Made by a program: the position numbers and the translations under genes. Below the pieces are notes generated by a model, which saw only the letters and a list, made by a program, of their open reading frames with translations, was not told the DNA's origin and searched no databases. DNA of 7,912 bases from Bacteroidota bacterium (GTDB taxonomy: Bacteria > Bacteroidota > Bacteroidia > Chitinophagales > LD1). The stretch lies in the NCBI GenBank assembly GCA_003165135.1, contig PLSN01000516.1:1-7912 (forward strand). The letters are read 5' to 3'. Positions 7,061 through 7,912 of the stretch are shown in pieces (within the stretch, counting starts at the first letter, position 1; each line of letters opens with the position of its first letter).

Positions 7061-7912
7061 ATGCCAAGTGCAAGAAAAAAAGCCATCGAAACGGTCATCA
7101 ATCGCGAAGTGGTCGCCCCGAAACTAAACGGAGGCAAAGTATCTGACTACTATGCATCTAATGTTTTTAATGACAAAGCAATGCGTGATCATCTCTCTGA
7201 TGAGGCATACAAAGCTGTCAAAGAAGCTATCAAGACCGGCAAAAAGATCAGCCGCGAAGTATCTGAATCTGTAGCACAAGGCATGAAAGCCTGGGCTATG
7301 GGCAAAGGTGCTAACTCCTACACACACTGGTTTCAGCCGCTCACCGGACTGACCGCTGAGAAACACGATATGTTCTTCACTCCAAAGGGTGACGGCGCTA
7401 TCGAGGTATTCAGCGGCGATGCGCTGGTTCAGCAAGAGCCTGATGCTTCATCTTTCCCGAGTGGTGGTATCCGTGCGACTTTCGAAGCGCGTGGCTACAC
7501 AGCATGGGACCCTAACTCTCCGGCCTTTATCATGGAGATCGGCGATGGCAAGACACTTTGCATACCTACTATCTTTATATCATACACTGGTGAGACGCTT
7601 GATTACAAAGCACCGCTTTTGAAATCATCACACTTCCTCGAGGAAGCTGCGCTGCCTGTGGTGCATTTGTTTGATAAGGAAGCAACCCGCGTCACAGCTA
7701 CTCTCGGCTGGGAGCAGGAGTATTTCCTCATCGATGAAGCGCTCTACTATACTCGTCCTGACCTCATGGTATCCGGTCGCACGCTGGTAGGCCACTCTCC
7801 TGCTAAGGGCCAGCAGCTCGAAGATCATTATTTCGGCACTATTCCAGAGAGGGTTTATGCCTATATGCTCGACTTCGAGCAAGAGTGCCACAAACTCGGC
7901 ATACCGGTCCGT
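7061..7912 (+). CDS. glnN: Type III glutamine synthetase, 3' partial
   Basis: Makes glutamine from glutamate, ammonia and ATP in the cytosol, the main ammonium-assimilation step. The 284 codons visible are the N-terminal part of the large (about 700-730 residue) type III enzyme found in Bacteroidota and some cyanobacteria; the frame is still open at the window end. Recognisable blocks are [21 protein letters not shown] (14-34), [21 protein letters not shown] (86-106), [19 protein letters not shown] (132-150), [10 protein letters not shown] (216-225, containing the E-x-E metal ligands E218 and E220 typical of the active site), and [17 protein letters not shown] (243-259) with IPERV after it. 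The ATG at 7061 is chosen because it is the first in frame, sits about 60 bases below a good -7 element, and gives the usual basic N-terminus (MPSARKKA). No Shine-Dalgarno sequence is evident. The short frames seen in other phases over this stretch are shadows of it. Confidence 0.95.
   Translation, partial: MPSARKKAIETVINREVVAPKLNGGKVSDYYASNVFNDKAMRDHLSDEAYKAVKEAIKTGKKISREVSESVAQGMKAWAMGKGANSYTHWFQPLTGLTAEKHDMFFTPKGDGAIEVFSGDALVQQEPDASSFPSGGIRATFEARGYTAWDPNSPAFIMEIGDGKTLCIPTIFISYTGETLDYKAPLLKSSHFLEEAALPVVHLFDKEATRVTATLGWEQEYFLIDEALYYTRPDLMVSGRTLVGHSPAKGQQLEDHYFGTIPERVYAYMLDFEQECHKLGIPVR

Noticed and set aside
7124..7435. 103-codon minus-strand open frame
   Set aside because: Lies opposite the well-conserved N-terminal region of type III glutamine synthetase and has no family features.

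Overview
The window looks like chromosomal DNA of a member of the Bacteroidota. Four things support this: a 5'-truncated GHMP kinase carrying the GSGYD-type motif of the Bacteroidota 'GYDIA' family, a large type III glutamine synthetase, a C-terminally distinctive Ser/Thr/Asn-rich lipoprotein, and upstream sequences matching the Bacteroidota promoter pattern (TTTG, 17-23 bases, TAnnTTTG) with A/T-rich leaders and no clear Shine-Dalgarno sequence. The family within the phylum cannot be fixed from the sequence.

Layout: (1) 1-807 (+) is the 3' part of a GHMP-superfamily kinase. It converges, with a 17-base gap, on (2) 825-1775 (-), a secreted lipoprotein with its own good promoter. (3) 1834-4074 (-) is purL, the synthetase subunit for step 4 of purine synthesis. 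(4) 4075-4208 is a 134-base gap holding an unusual inverted pair of arrays, each of four 7-base units; one arm abuts the purL start codon. (5) 4209-5486 (-) is a Wzx-like polysaccharide flippase. It is divergent from (6) 5564-6910 (+), a multi-pass membrane protein that may be a polysaccharide polymerase or related enzyme. Both of these genes appear to start at TTG. (7) 7061-7912 (+) is the first 284 codons of type III glutamine synthetase, which runs off the window.

The genes do not form one pathway. purL and the glutamine synthetase are housekeeping nitrogen/purine genes. The flippase and its divergent partner look like a small surface-polysaccharide pair without local glycosyltransferases. 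No tRNA, rRNA, insertion sequence, CRISPR array or phage gene was seen, and no gene-free stretch exceeds 150 bases. The most unusual structure is the heptamer inverted repeat in front of purL.
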